A stretch of DNA of 64,000 nucleotides from Kiritimatiellia bacterium (GTDB taxonomy: Bacteria; Verrucomicrobiota; Kiritimatiellia; RFP12; JAAYLN01). Location of the stretch: the NCBI GenBank assembly GCA_017962605.1, contig JAGCUY010000198.1:18674-82673 (forward strand), in the 5' to 3' direction. Positions 24,691 through 33,151 of the stretch are shown here, one piece after another. Position 1 is the first letter of the stretch; each line of letters starts with the position of its first letter. Below the pieces are notes generated by a model. It did no database searches, was not told the origin of the DNA, and worked only from the letters and a program-made list of their open reading frames with translations. The position numbers were made by a program, and so were the translations under genes.

Positions 24691-25413
24691 ATGAACATCA
24701 GACTTGAGCAGCAACGGGACTACCGCGAAGTTGAGAACCTGACGCGGGAGGCCTTCTGGAATGTTTATCGTCCGGGATGCGTGGAGCACTATGTCCTTCA
24801 CCGCTACCGCGAGAATCCGGCCTTTATACCGGAACTGGACTTCGTGATGGAGGAAGGAGGCCGCATCATCGGCCACGTGATGTTCTCCAAGGCGGAAATA
24901 GCCATCATGGGCGGCGGCGTCCTCCCATCGTGGACCTTCGGCCCCATCAGCATCCACCCCGACTTCAAGCGCAAGGGCTACGGCCTGGCGCTCCTGAACC
25001 ACGCGCTTGAAAAGGCGAAGGCGCTCGGCGTGGGCTTCATCTGCATGGAAGGGAACATCGCGTTCTACGGCCATGCGGGCTTTGACTTGGCCAGCAAGTT
25101 CAGGATCCACTACCATGACGAACCGCCAGAGGCGGAAGTCCCATATTTCTTGGCGCAGGAGCTGTTGCCAGGCTACTTGCACGGCATAGAGGGCACCTAC
25201 CACCCGCCAAAAGGGTATTTCGTGGCAGACGAGAATCCGGAGGACTTCGCCGCTTACGAGGCGACCTTCCCGGCGAAGACAAAGGCCTTTCAGGCGGGCC
25301 AGCTCCCGCAGTTCTGCAAGAGCTGCGGCCGGCTGCTTTCATGCGAGGCGGATTGCGCCGTCGGCGCAGACGGCACCATCGACTTCACCCGCTGCAAATC
25401 CTGCCAGCCGTAG
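24691..25413 (+). CDS. GNAT acetyltransferase with C-terminal zinc ribbon
   Basis: A 240-aa protein. Residues 1-150 form a GNAT domain of the predicted N-acetyltransferase YhbS type, with ISIHPDFKRKGYGLALL as the acetyl-CoA pyrophosphate loop and GFICMEGNIAFYGHAGFD as the later strand. The C-terminal 40 residues contain FCKSCGRLLSCEADC and TRCKSCQP, a four-Cys zinc-ribbon-like tail. The acceptor substrate is unknown. Confidence 0.85.
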   Translation: MNIRLEQQRDYREVENLTREAFWNVYRPGCVEHYVLHRYRENPAFIPELDFVMEEGGRIIGHVMFSKAEIAIMGGGVLPSWTFGPISIHPDFKRKGYGLALLNHALEKAKALGVGFICMEGNIAFYGHAGFDLASKFRIHYHDEPPEAEVPYFLAQELLPGYLHGIEGTYHPPKGYFVADENPEDFAAYEATFPAKTKAFQAGQLPQFCKSCGRLLSCEADCAVGADGTIDFTRCKSCQP

Positions 25414-25456
25414 CGAAAATCTCCCGACATCCCAGGCGCGCCAGCGCCAAACTTCT

Positions 25457-25510
25457 CAACTTTTCAACTTTTCAACCTTTCAACTTTTCAACCTTTCAAC
25501 TTCCAAACTT
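25457..25510. repeat. Tandem AACTTTTC-type repeat
   Basis: Runs of 7-mer units (AACTTTTC, AACCTTTC, AACTTCC) immediately after the GNAT gene. Confidence 0.75.
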
Positions 25511-25523
25511 CCAAACCTCCCCT

Positions 25524-25552
25524 TGACACCCACACCGCCCTTTGCTAGACTA
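25524..25552 (+). promoter_or_regulatory. Sigma-70-like promoter in a repeated intergenic block
   Basis: TTGACA, 17 bp, TAGACT. A very similar block (TTGACT, 17 bp, TATTAT) occurs at 27503. Both are followed within about 20 bp by the palindrome GGCGCGGGTGCGCC. It points toward the Rpn-like gene. Confidence 0.6.
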
Positions 25553-25565
25553 TTCACAATAATTT

Positions 25566-25579
25566 GGCGCGGGTGCGCC
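25566..25579. repeat. GGCGCGGGTGCGCC palindrome, copy 1
   Basis: Hairpin GGCGC-GGGT-GCGCC followed by GGAAACGAACC. Copies at 26721-26734 and 27549-27562. Confidence 0.75.
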
Positions 25580-25714
25580 GGAAACGAACCAACGACTAAC
25601 GACTTGCCTATAACTTGAACCACGAAATACACGAAACACACGAAAGTTATCCTCATTTACATCCCCGCGCAAAGCGCGGGCGGGCGGCTAACGACTAGCG
25701 ACTAACCGCTAAGG

Positions 25715-25783
25715 ACTTTTGACTTTCGACTTTTGACTTTCGACTTTTGACTTTCGACTTTTGACTTTCGACTTTTGACTTAA
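25715..25783. repeat. 14-bp tandem repeat (CTTTCGACTTTTGA)n
   Basis: About five head-to-tail copies just before the Rpn-like gene. Shorter runs of the same unit occur at 26764-26790 and 27597-27622, and a reverse-complement form near 23428-23460. Confidence 0.85.
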
Positions 25784-25789
25784 CCTGAC

Positions 25790-26698
25790 ATGGCAAAGTA
25801 TCTTGACCCCAAAGCGGACGTGACCTTCAAGAAGGTTTTCGGCGAGCACAAGAACCTCGTCATAAGCCTCCTAAACGCCCTGCTGCCACTTGACGAGGGC
25901 AAGAAGGTGGAGTCAATCGAATACCTCCCGCCTGAACTCGTGCCGCGCACCCCGATAGACAAGGACACCTCCGTTGACGTGCGTTGCGAGGAGACAGGCG
26001 GGCGCAAGTTCATCGTCGAGATGCAGATGAACTGGACGACGAACTTCAAGCAGCGCGTCCTTTTCAACGCCTCGAAGGCATACATCCGGCAGATTGGGGT
26101 AGGCGACGACTACGAGTCGCTGCAGCCCGTCTATTCGCTCAACCTGGTCAACGACACGTTTGAACCTGACATCGAAGACTACTACCACTACTACCGCCTT
26201 GTCCACTACCTCCACTCCGACAAGTTGCTGGAAGGGCTGCACCTTGTCTTTGTGGAGCTTCCGAAGTTCAAGGCGAGGAACCTCACCGAGAAGAAGATGC
26301 AGGTTCTGTGGCTTCGCTTCCACACCGAGATAGGCGAGACGACAAAGGAGGCCCCGGCGGCGCTCATCGAGAACCCGCAGACGAGCCAGGCGCTGGGGAT
26401 TCTGGAGGAATCCGCCTTCAACGAGGCGGAGTTGTACCAGTATGAGAGGTTCTGGGATGTCATCAGCAGCCAGAAGACCCTGTTTGGCGATATAAGGAGA
26501 GAGGCGCAGAAGCGGATTGACGCGGCAATCGCAGAGCGTAACGCGGCGACGGCAGAGCGCGACGCGGCGACGGCAGAGCGCGACGCGGCGACGGAAAGAT
26601 TAAGGCAGACTGCTTTGAACTTGAAGAGAATGGGGCTAACTGTCGAACAGATTTCGGCGGCGACCGGTCTGTCCGCCGACGAAATCACCTCACTTTAA
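25790..26698 (+). CDS. Rpn/PD-(D/E)XK nuclease family protein
   Basis: A 302-aa protein. The N-terminal LDPKADVTFKKVFGEHKNL and later VDVRCEETGGRKFIVEMQM are the hallmark of Rpn/PDDEXK_2 proteins; the D-(x)-E-x-Q core of the nuclease is visible in VDVRC and VEMQM. Such proteins cleave DNA and are often associated with recombination. Residues near 248-268 are three heptapeptide repeats (AER(N/D)AAT) encoded by exact 21-bp units. The C-terminal helix (TVEQISAATGLSADEI) looks like a small HTH. It lies within a stretch dense in repeats. Confidence 0.85.
   Translation: MAKYLDPKADVTFKKVFGEHKNLVISLLNALLPLDEGKKVESIEYLPPELVPRTPIDKDTSVDVRCEETGGRKFIVEMQMNWTTNFKQRVLFNASKAYIRQIGVGDDYESLQPVYSLNLVNDTFEPDIEDYYHYYRLVHYLHSDKLLEGLHLVFVELPKFKARNLTEKKMQVLWLRFHTEIGETTKEAPAALIENPQTSQALGILEESAFNEAELYQYERFWDVISSQKTLFGDIRREAQKRIDAAIAERNAATAERDAATAERDAATERLRQTALNLKRMGLTVEQISAATGLSADEITSL
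26531..26593. repeat. Three 21-bp in-frame tandem repeats
   Basis: Units of 21 bp starting GCAGAGCG, two identical and one with 2 changes, encoding AER(N/D)AAT within the Rpn-like protein. Confidence 0.85.
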
Positions 26699-26720
26699 CA
26701 TCAATCCTTTTTTCAAACAC

Positions 26721-26832
26721 GGCGCGGGTGCGCCGGAACGAACCACCAAGGACGAACAACTAAGGACTTTTGACTTTCGACTTTTGACTTGACTTGACAA
26801 TTTAACCAACGCTGCAAAGCGGTCGTCGAGAG
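26721..26832. repeat. Dispersed intergenic repeat, copy A
   Basis: A block starting with GGCGCGGGTGCGCC, then CCAAGGACGAACAACTAAGG, the TTTGACTTTCGAC run, and CAACGCTGCAAAGCGGTCG. It is nearly identical to 27549-27660. It occupies most of the gap between the Rpn-like and ORF6N genes. Confidence 0.85.
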
Positions 26833-26861
26833 AAAGGTCATATACGGGAAGACGGGGAAAC

Positions 26862-27497
26862 ATGCCGAAGAATCCAATCGACAAAATCAACACTTCAGCA
26901 GGGGCAAATCCGGCAGCTGTTCAGACTGGCATTGTGCCATTTTCCGAAGTAAAACGGAGAATTGTGGTCATCCGCGAACAGTCCGTAATTTTGGATGCTG
27001 ACGTAGCGGAACTGTATGGCGTGGCAACACGTCAGATTAACGAAGCGGTGCGAAACAATCCCGACAAATTTCCCTCAGACTACAGATTCGAGTTGTCGGA
27101 GAGGGAATTGTCGGATTTGCGGTCGAAATTTTCGACCGCAAATGTCTCACCCAAAAGTCGTGTCCCTCCCAAAGCGTTTACCGAAAAAGGCCTCTACATG
27201 CTTGCGACCATACTGAAAAGCAAGAGAGCCACCGCCGCCACGTTCGCCATAATCGAGACCTTCGCCAAAGTCCGCGCACTGAAGCGCGAACTCTTGGAGT
27301 TGCACGAGGAGACGGACAAGAAACGCCAGACGCAACGCCTGAATAGATTTGGTGAAATGCTCACGGACATCGTCATGCCCGATTTGGATGCGGTGGAAAC
27401 CGAATCATCACTTGAACTCAACTTCTTCATCGGCAAAATCAAGCATACAGTCCGTCGCATCAAACGGGCTGACAACACGCCGAAGAGTGCACTATGA
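26862..27497 (+). CDS. ORF6N-domain DNA-binding protein
   Basis: A 211-aa protein. Residues of about 25-115 are an ORF6N domain: IVVIREQSVILDADVAELYG, then TRQINEAVRNNPDKFPSDY(R)F and PKAFTEKGLYMLATILKSKRA. This family is common in phages and mobile elements and is thought to bind DNA. The C-terminal half is helical and charged. It lies between two copies of a dispersed repeat, consistent with acquired DNA. Confidence 0.88.
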   Translation: MPKNPIDKINTSAGANPAAVQTGIVPFSEVKRRIVVIREQSVILDADVAELYGVATRQINEAVRNNPDKFPSDYRFELSERELSDLRSKFSTANVSPKSRVPPKAFTEKGLYMLATILKSKRATAATFAIIETFAKVRALKRELLELHEETDKKRQTQRLNRFGEMLTDIVMPDLDAVETESSLELNFFIGKIKHTVRRIKRADNTPKSAL

Positions 27498-27502
27498 TTT
27501 GA

Positions 27503-27531
27503 CTCCCACCCCGCCATTTGCTATTATAATC
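27503..27531 (+). promoter_or_regulatory. Promoter-like block, second copy
   Basis: TTGACT, 17 bp, TATTAT (overlapping TATAAT two bases on). It closely matches the block at 25524 in hexamers and spacer (CCCAC.CCGCC.TTTGC) and is followed by GGCGCGGGTGCGCC. It would drive transcription into the structured element at 27665. Confidence 0.55.
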
Positions 27532-27548
27532 ACACAATTTCCAACTCT

Positions 27549-27660
27549 GGCGCGGGTGCGCCGGAAACGAACTACCAAGGACGAACAACTAAGGGCTTTT
27601 GACTTTCGACTTTTGACTTGACTTGACAATTTATCCAACGCTGCAAAGCGGTCGTCGAAC
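27549..27660. repeat. Dispersed intergenic repeat, copy B
   Basis: Same order of sub-blocks as copy A at 26721-26832, with a handful of substitutions. Confidence 0.85.
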
Positions 27661-27664
27661 GAAA

Positions 27665-27752
27665 CCTGAGAAATTTCATTGTGGACGATACCTTGCAGAG
27701 GGAGCGCATGGCGCTTGCCTCTCTCCGTATTTCCACAAAGGCAAATCTCAGG
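27665..27752 (+). ncRNA. Candidate structured RNA (long interrupted hairpin)
   Basis: Nested pairings run in register: CCTGAGA (27665) with TCTCAGG (27746), TGTGGA (27680) with TCCACA (27732), ATAC (27688) with GTAT (27727), AGAGG (27697) with CCTCT (27718), and GCGC (27704) with GCGC (27711) around an ATG loop. A terminator hairpin follows immediately. It does not match 4.5S or 6S RNA features that I know. The class is unknown; it could be a leader element or sRNA. Confidence 0.5.
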
Positions 27753-27789
27753 GCCTCGTTCGAGATATGAAGCGAGGCATTCTTTTTTT
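27753..27789 (+). terminator. Rho-independent terminator
   Basis: GCCTCG (27753-27758) pairs with CGAGGC (27773-27778), followed by ATTCTTTTTTTG. Confidence 0.75.
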
Positions 27790-27883
27790 GTCCTTGATTC
27801 GTGTCTGGCCGCAAGCGGCAAAAGGGCATGCCACTTTTCCCGCGTCCGGGTACATGCCCATGGCAAGGGGCACGGGGGAGAAT

Positions 27884-27914
27884 GCTTTGTCAGATAGCCC
27901 GACTTGCTACGTAT
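27884..27914 (+). promoter_or_regulatory. Shared array promoter motif, site 1
   Basis: GCTTTGTCAGATAG with TTGTCA at 27887-27892, 16 bp, ACGTAT at 27909-27914. ATG follows 49 bp downstream. It heads the five-gene operon 27963-33046. Confidence 0.7.
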
Positions 27915-27962
27915 TATTTGTAAGAAGGTAACTCTGCAAACTCAACAAGAAAGGAACAACAA

Positions 27963-28436
27963 ATGAACAAGAAACGAAAACGATGCTTGCTGATTATATC
28001 GGCATTTGCAGTATTGATGTTGGCATCGGCTGGCGCATTTTTCGTGTTCCACAATGACACGGATAACGAACAAAAACAAACTACGCAAAAAGGCGAAGAA
28101 ATCCAACCTCCTGTGGAGTTGCAAGTTCATCTGCCTTTTGACTGGTTTACGGAAACGCAAAAAGAAGGACTTGCCATTCATCTTAGCGAAGTGGATGCAA
28201 TTGTGCGAAAGGACGATGGTTTTGAGGTGTCCCTAATGGGAACGGCAGCCCTTGCTCCAAATGGAGAAACATACACAATTGAGTTGCGTGTCAAAGTGGA
28301 TGGCGACGGCATGGGTTATTATGTTTCCGACATCATTTCATGTTATTGCAACGATAATCCCAAAATACACAATGAATTTGAGACTGTGAAAAGGGACTGT
28401 CTGTCATTCATGGAAAAGAGGCTTGTCGGTCCATGA
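27963..28436 (+). CDS. Membrane-anchored hypothetical protein (157 aa)
   Basis: A basic N terminus (MNKKRKR) and one hydrophobic segment (about 8-28) suggest a membrane anchor or uncleaved signal, with the rest outside the cytoplasm. The soluble part alternates strand-like segments (FEVSLMGTAALAPNGETYTIELRVKVDG). No family recognised. It is the first gene of an operon under array promoter site 1, and its stop overlaps the next start by ATGA. Confidence 0.65.
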   Translation: MNKKRKRCLLIISAFAVLMLASAGAFFVFHNDTDNEQKQTTQKGEEIQPPVELQVHLPFDWFTETQKEGLAIHLSEVDAIVRKDDGFEVSLMGTAALAPNGETYTIELRVKVDGDGMGYYVSDIISCYCNDNPKIHNEFETVKRDCLSFMEKRLVGP

Positions 28437-30112
28437 GAATATGTTTAGGCATATTTGCGATAGCCATGTCGATTATCGCGACATCGGCTTATGCTATGAG
28501 TTTTAATCAGACTTGGGAAAATCCAGGACATCGACAATCCTTCGCCATGGTGATGGATGGTCTAGGTGGCGAGGGTTTTGCAGAGGCCTGCAAAGCCGTG
28601 TCTGACGCAGCCGATGCGAAGTGTATGGCATATTATCGCGAAATCGGAATGATGAAAGGCATTGAGAACCATAGATTCATGGGGCATTGGGGTTGGTCTG
28701 GGGATATTCCCAAAGATGTATTTGATCGCGGGGCAAAGATGAATCCTCCTGTATCGAAAGAGGCTATTATTTCCATTTGGCAGAGAGTCCACAACGAAAC
28801 AGTTGAAATCGTCATGAAGAAAACCGGATTGCCGCCCAAGGCCGCCGATGCCTTTGCGGGATTACTTTATGACACGCATCTTCTTCACGACTTCACGGGC
28901 GAATTCGCCGAGGCATTGCAGAATCCTAGCGCAATTCAAAAAGACGCTATCAAGAACCTTCATAGACTCCTTGGGAACCGCAGTATCTTTGTGCGTAATC
29001 TGGAAGCCGAAATCAAATCCGCATTGAACGGCGTTCCTGCATCCGACCAGCCCCGTGTTCTATTGAGCGTATTGATAAGGAATGACTTAGGGAAGGAGGT
29101 TTATAAAGTGTATGGGGATCGTTTTTTGGCAACGAGAGGAATCACTTTTTCGGATGGGATTGCCAGCAAACTTGCGACTGGAACAAAAGGAGTCAACGAA
29201 CAATTCTTCTCAAAATCTCTCTCCAGCGCCATTAAGGATTGCGGACAAAGAGTTGACGACATGAAAGTGGAAAAGGTTGTGAAGGGTGTTTACAGCGAAA
29301 TCGAAAAGAACGGAAAGAAGGCATACCGTTTGCAAATTCCATTGCAGTTTTCGGCGGAAGAAAGAATCGCCTCGCAGTATGCGAAGGAGTGTCTGACCGC
29401 CTCAAATGGCAGTCTTTCAGAAGGGCAACTGACAAGTCTCGTTGCTGAACGTCTGCGAGACTCAAGGGTTACGCAAATGTCAGAAGAGCATATTACCCGC
29501 ACGGCATCAAATGCGGCCAAATGGGCGAAAATGAACAGCGACAAACTGGCAGTTGGCCTCAAAGCCGGGATTTTGACATTTTGCATAACTGAGGGCATAA
29601 CCGTTGTCGCTTTCTCCGAAACAGACATGGAGGAGGAAGAGTTTTGGCGGCAGACGGAAAAGAACCTTGGCGGGGCCATTCTTCAGGGAACGGCGACATA
29701 CATTCTGGTAGCACTTGGCGCGAATCCGTTCACATGGCCAGGTGGACTCATTGTCCTCGGCGTCGGCATCGGCACGCAAATAGTTTATGATTTCGCATGG
29801 AATCGCCTTGAACGCTATCTGGACTCCCTATACTTTACGCTGGATGATTTCGTCGGCGATCTGCCTCAGGAGATAAGGGATAGAACAACGGTTCTGGACA
29901 TTTTGGACTTTGAGCAATTCAGCCGAATCAACAACGACCGGCGCTCGACAATTGACTATCTGCTCCAAGATGAAGCACGAAATACAACTTCTACATTTTT
30001 CCCAAGCGACCCAATGCATAGGACTTCAATTGATTATCATGGTCAGAGCAGTCCGATTGACGAACCTGTCCGCAAAGGCAATGCTGTCGATTTTTTAGAA
30101 CAACAAAACTAA
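28433..30112 (+). CDS. Secreted hypothetical protein (559 aa) with a hydrophobic C-terminal region
   Basis: A signal peptide (MRICLGIFAIAMSIIATSAYA) is followed by a large mostly helical region. His/Asp-containing segments HRFMGHWGWSGDIP and YDTHLLHDFTGEF are faintly like metal-binding helices of zinc-dependent phospholipase C/P1 nuclease folds, but I would not assign that. A hydrophobic stretch (about residues 415-455, GGAILQGTATYILVALGANP) could insert in a membrane. Translationally coupled to the preceding gene. Confidence 0.65.
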   Translation: MRICLGIFAIAMSIIATSAYAMSFNQTWENPGHRQSFAMVMDGLGGEGFAEACKAVSDAADAKCMAYYREIGMMKGIENHRFMGHWGWSGDIPKDVFDRGAKMNPPVSKEAIISIWQRVHNETVEIVMKKTGLPPKAADAFAGLLYDTHLLHDFTGEFAEALQNPSAIQKDAIKNLHRLLGNRSIFVRNLEAEIKSALNGVPASDQPRVLLSVLIRNDLGKEVYKVYGDRFLATRGITFSDGIASKLATGTKGVNEQFFSKSLSSAIKDCGQRVDDMKVEKVVKGVYSEIEKNGKKAYRLQIPLQFSAEERIASQYAKECLTASNGSLSEGQLTSLVAERLRDSRVTQMSEEHITRTASNAAKWAKMNSDKLAVGLKAGILTFCITEGITVVAFSETDMEEEEFWRQTEKNLGGAILQGTATYILVALGANPFTWPGGLIVLGVGIGTQIVYDFAWNRLERYLDSLYFTLDDFVGDLPQEIRDRTTVLDILDFEQFSRINNDRRSTIDYLLQDEARNTTSTFFPSDPMHRTSIDYHGQSSPIDEPVRKGNAVDFLEQQN

Positions 30113-30126
30113 GGAGTAAAAAACCA

Positions 30127-31500
30127 ATGAACAAGATGCTGACTCGCAAACTCATATCCTTGGCGATGCTTCTCGCCACAGGATGCGCCACAACGGGTTC
30201 TGACCCCGAAGGTCCCAAAACCGGGAAAGGAATTGACACGGATGATTCCGTTAAACCACCCATAACCGCAGTTTCCGTCAGCAATTCCATGTTAGGCGAA
30301 CGCAGGGTGGAGGATTCCCGCATAAGAATCACCTACAGGGACAGCGGCCTTGAAAACGTCACAATAGCGGATGACGCCGACATTAGGGACATCCAGGCCT
30401 TTGCGATAACCGCCTATCGAAAAGTCCTGAAAAACAAGTTGCAGAATGGCGATCCAATCACAAAGGGGGAAACGGAATTGCTGGGGTTCATTTGCTTCGT
30501 CCAGCATGTGGCCCTTGCAAGTTTTACAGAGTATGGGTACCTCCATTTAACCGGTCGTGTTCGCTGTGACAAAAAGGAATCTCCCATTTTGAAAGACATT
30601 AAGGTAAATGGCGACCACCAACTCCCCCGCGAAGCGGAACTACTCAGGAGATCGGTTGTTAACTTCAACTCCAACAGCAATGTGTTGGCAAGGCTGATTG
30701 ACTGCTGGTCGGGCGAGTCGCTGCGCGATGACGCAAACCAGATTTTCTCTGAAATAGTCGCTCCTCAATATGGGAGGAAGAAGGATGCCGCTCTAGTTGC
30801 AAAGCCAGAGGAGTTTTTCTTGGCAACCAATCCAATTCTCTTATGGTCGTATGTGCAATACACGGACGATTTGAATGCTTTGAAGAACAAGGACGGAGAG
30901 TACACGGGTCAAGAATACACAGGCATTTTCGACCCACCGAAAACCTCGAAGTTGAACAACAAGCAAAAAGCTCTTCTTTGGGGGCGTGTCGCAAACAGTC
31001 TTCGCTTTTATTCAGGGGATTGCGGCGAGTTGCACCGTGACATGGCTCGTAGCATCCAAATGACCTCGGACTCATATACGAAGCGGCAGATTGAGGACTT
31101 GCGAATAAAATACGCCCAATGGCTTGAAGATGATTTCTACAAGTTCAGGGAGGTCTATTACGCCTACCCGTTTATCTGCGAATGCAAGAAGCTTTTTGAG
31201 CGTATTCAAGATGCTCGTCACACACTTTTTAAAAGCAACAAGGAGCAGATGGAGGACGCTGCTATGATGTTCTGCGAGGCCACGTCCGTAAATGGGAATG
31301 AGATGATCAAGAATCTCAATTCACGGTATGCGGCGAAAGTCTATGGCGACACCATACGTGAGCTGAAGAGACGGGCGGGGAGCAGGAAATTCAAGGAGAT
31401 TCAGGAAAAATGCCGGTTGTGGAGTCTTGACGAGCCGGAGTTTGATATTTCGGATGACGAGTTCGGAATCCGCAAGGTGAAATACATGAAAAAAGATTAG
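30127..31500 (+). CDS. Lipoprotein (457 aa), unknown function
   Basis: The N terminus MNKMLTRKLISLAMLLATGC has a lipobox (LATGC) for lipid attachment. The rest is soluble, helical and charged. No recognised domain. It follows the preceding gene by 14 bp, with AAGGAG before the start, and precedes the coiled-coil membrane protein by 7 bp, so it is part of the same operon. Confidence 0.65.
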   Translation: MNKMLTRKLISLAMLLATGCATTGSDPEGPKTGKGIDTDDSVKPPITAVSVSNSMLGERRVEDSRIRITYRDSGLENVTIADDADIRDIQAFAITAYRKVLKNKLQNGDPITKGETELLGFICFVQHVALASFTEYGYLHLTGRVRCDKKESPILKDIKVNGDHQLPREAELLRRSVVNFNSNSNVLARLIDCWSGESLRDDANQIFSEIVAPQYGRKKDAALVAKPEEFFLATNPILLWSYVQYTDDLNALKNKDGEYTGQEYTGIFDPPKTSKLNNKQKALLWGRVANSLRFYSGDCGELHRDMARSIQMTSDSYTKRQIEDLRIKYAQWLEDDFYKFREVYYAYPFICECKKLFERIQDARHTLFKSNKEQMEDAAMMFCEATSVNGNEMIKNLNSRYAAKVYGDTIRELKRRAGSRKFKEIQEKCRLWSLDEPEFDISDDEFGIRKVKYMKKD

Positions 31501-31507
31501 TTTTACC

Positions 31508-32209
31508 ATGAATGCCAATATCATAAGAACTTGGGCTGTTGCCCAAATCGTCATCGGGGTGGGGTTGGCCTGCTCCACTGCCTATTATGCGCCTTCGGCG
31601 TTTCACAAGATGAAGGAGGAATCCCAAAACGCCGGTGTCGGTCTTCGGGATGTCGCGGAAGCGCTGGCCGCCGTTCGCGTGACATACGCCGAAACGGCGA
31701 CCAATCTTTTCGACACGGCAAGCGGAATGTCAGATGTCGAGATCAAACTCCAAGACGCTGGTGGTGAGATTGGCGATGTCGGCCACCAGTTTGAAGAACG
31801 TGGGCGGAAATTCGAGAGGTCGGAACGTCACAACCGCGAGAGCAAGATATTCTGGGGCAAGATGGAGACGCCTTTTGCAAAATACATCGCGGACATCTAC
31901 GGCGACTTGAAAGAATGGGCGCTCAATGCCGGCACAAAGCTCTGCGATGTGGGGCGCGACTTGTCCCATGTCGCGGAGATAGTTGGAAAGCAGCGTGGGG
32001 CAATCGCAAAATACCAGAGCGAGGGGCATCCCAAGACCCTGAAGGCCATGGAGAGTTCCGCTGAGACAATAGGCCATGTCGGGGCCCTGCTAACCGAAGG
32101 GGAGTCAATAGACATGCTTGCCCGCTCCGTTTACATCCTGTGCGGGATTGTCGCGCTTCTCTTCATTGGGAACGGTGTCGTCCTTCTTGTCGGCATGGGA
32201 AAGAAGTAG
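31508..32209 (+). CDS. Membrane coiled-coil protein, paralogue of 38608-39318
   Basis: A 233-aa protein with an N-terminal membrane segment (about 6-28, AQIVIGVGLACSTAYYAP) and a C-terminal one (about 207-230, SVYILCGIVALLFIGNGVVLL). Between them is a helical domain with repeated DVGxxL-type heptads (DVAEALAAV, DVEIKLQDAGGEIGDVG), resembling the periplasmic part of signalling or LemA-like proteins. The paralogue at 38608 is nearly identical over most of its length. Function unknown. Confidence 0.7.
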   Translation: MNANIIRTWAVAQIVIGVGLACSTAYYAPSAFHKMKEESQNAGVGLRDVAEALAAVRVTYAETATNLFDTASGMSDVEIKLQDAGGEIGDVGHQFEERGRKFERSERHNRESKIFWGKMETPFAKYIADIYGDLKEWALNAGTKLCDVGRDLSHVAEIVGKQRGAIAKYQSEGHPKTLKAMESSAETIGHVGALLTEGESIDMLARSVYILCGIVALLFIGNGVVLLVGMGKK

Positions 32210-32212
32210 CGC

Positions 32213-33046
32213 ATGAACGAGCAATCAAACGATAAGGTTTTGCCGGAAGGGCAAAAGGCAGGCCCGCCATCAATTCAGGATGAAGCCTGTCAATCAGATC
32301 GAAAACGCAACGACGATCCAAAAAAGAAACGTGGTCGGGGAGGAGAAGAAATTTTTAATATACTAATATGCTGCATAATTTTCTATCTTTGGGCCTTTTC
32401 CTTCGCGCGAAATGGAGCCTCTGCGGATTATCTCAATTCTCCTCCAGTAAAACTGTTGGCTTGGGGAAGTGTCGGCAATATAAATCGGTTGACATTGTTT
32501 TTCTGGTTCTTGCCATGCTTGGCAGCTTGTTTCGGTACGCGAATCTTCCAATGTGTTCGCTTCGTGGGAAGTGGCAAGTTCTTGCTGGACAAGACTCGGG
32601 TTACGCGGATACCATGGAGAATTCCTCTATTGAACATCTGCTTCGCTATTGTTATTTCAGGAATTCTTATTCTGCCGCTTCCATTATATTCATGGGGCGT
32701 CTTACTCGGACATTTCGCGTTTTCTGAACAAGTATATTTAGTCTTTTGCCAAAGCACGAATGTGTCAATGTTCTCTTTGGGGGGCTATGCCCTTGCCACA
32801 ATTGCAAGCGAAATCGCATACAACATCTGGATTGCAGCAAGAGGCCATGCCTTTTGCAAATTCAAATGGTTGCTATTCGGATTCTCAATCGTATTCTTGG
32901 TGGCATACTGGATTTGGTGCTATTCTCGAGAGGGATTTTGCACTGCCACATTGATGAGTGCGCTGATTGGTTCCCCTTGGCTTCTTGGGTTTGACGATGT
33001 GCCGTGGCTCCCTTTGTTCTTGTCAGGGATATTGGCCGCTGATTGA
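32213..33046 (+). CDS. Polytopic membrane protein (277 aa)
   Basis: A charged cytoplasmic N terminus of 45 residues (DPKKKRGRGG) is followed by about six hydrophobic segments, including IFNILICCIIFYLWAFSF, LLNICFAIVISGILILPL and FGFSIVFLVAYWIW. No family recognised. It lies 3 bp after the coiled-coil gene and closes the operon. A new array promoter follows immediately. Confidence 0.65.
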   Translation: MNEQSNDKVLPEGQKAGPPSIQDEACQSDRKRNDDPKKKRGRGGEEIFNILICCIIFYLWAFSFARNGASADYLNSPPVKLLAWGSVGNINRLTLFFWFLPCLAACFGTRIFQCVRFVGSGKFLLDKTRVTRIPWRIPLLNICFAIVISGILILPLPLYSWGVLLGHFAFSEQVYLVFCQSTNVSMFSLGGYALATIASEIAYNIWIAARGHAFCKFKWLLFGFSIVFLVAYWIWCYSREGFCTATLMSALIGSPWLLGFDDVPWLPLFLSGILAAD

Positions 33047-33066
33047 GGGATTAGTAATATGAAATA

Positions 33067-33098
33067 GCCTTGTCAGATTCCGCGTCTGAAATCCGTAT
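33067..33098 (+). promoter_or_regulatory. Shared array promoter motif, site 2
   Basis: GCCTTGTCAGATTC: TTGTCA 33070-33075, 17 bp, CCGTAT 33093-33098, 53 bp before ATG 33152. Confidence 0.78.
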
Positions 33099-33151
33099 AA
33101 GCTATTGAGACACAACTTTTATTCACCAAAACAAACCGAAGGGGATAAACC

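Noticed and set aside
27665..27752. 6S or 4.5S RNA
   Set aside because: It is too short for 6S and lacks the conserved GGAA-type SRP loop.
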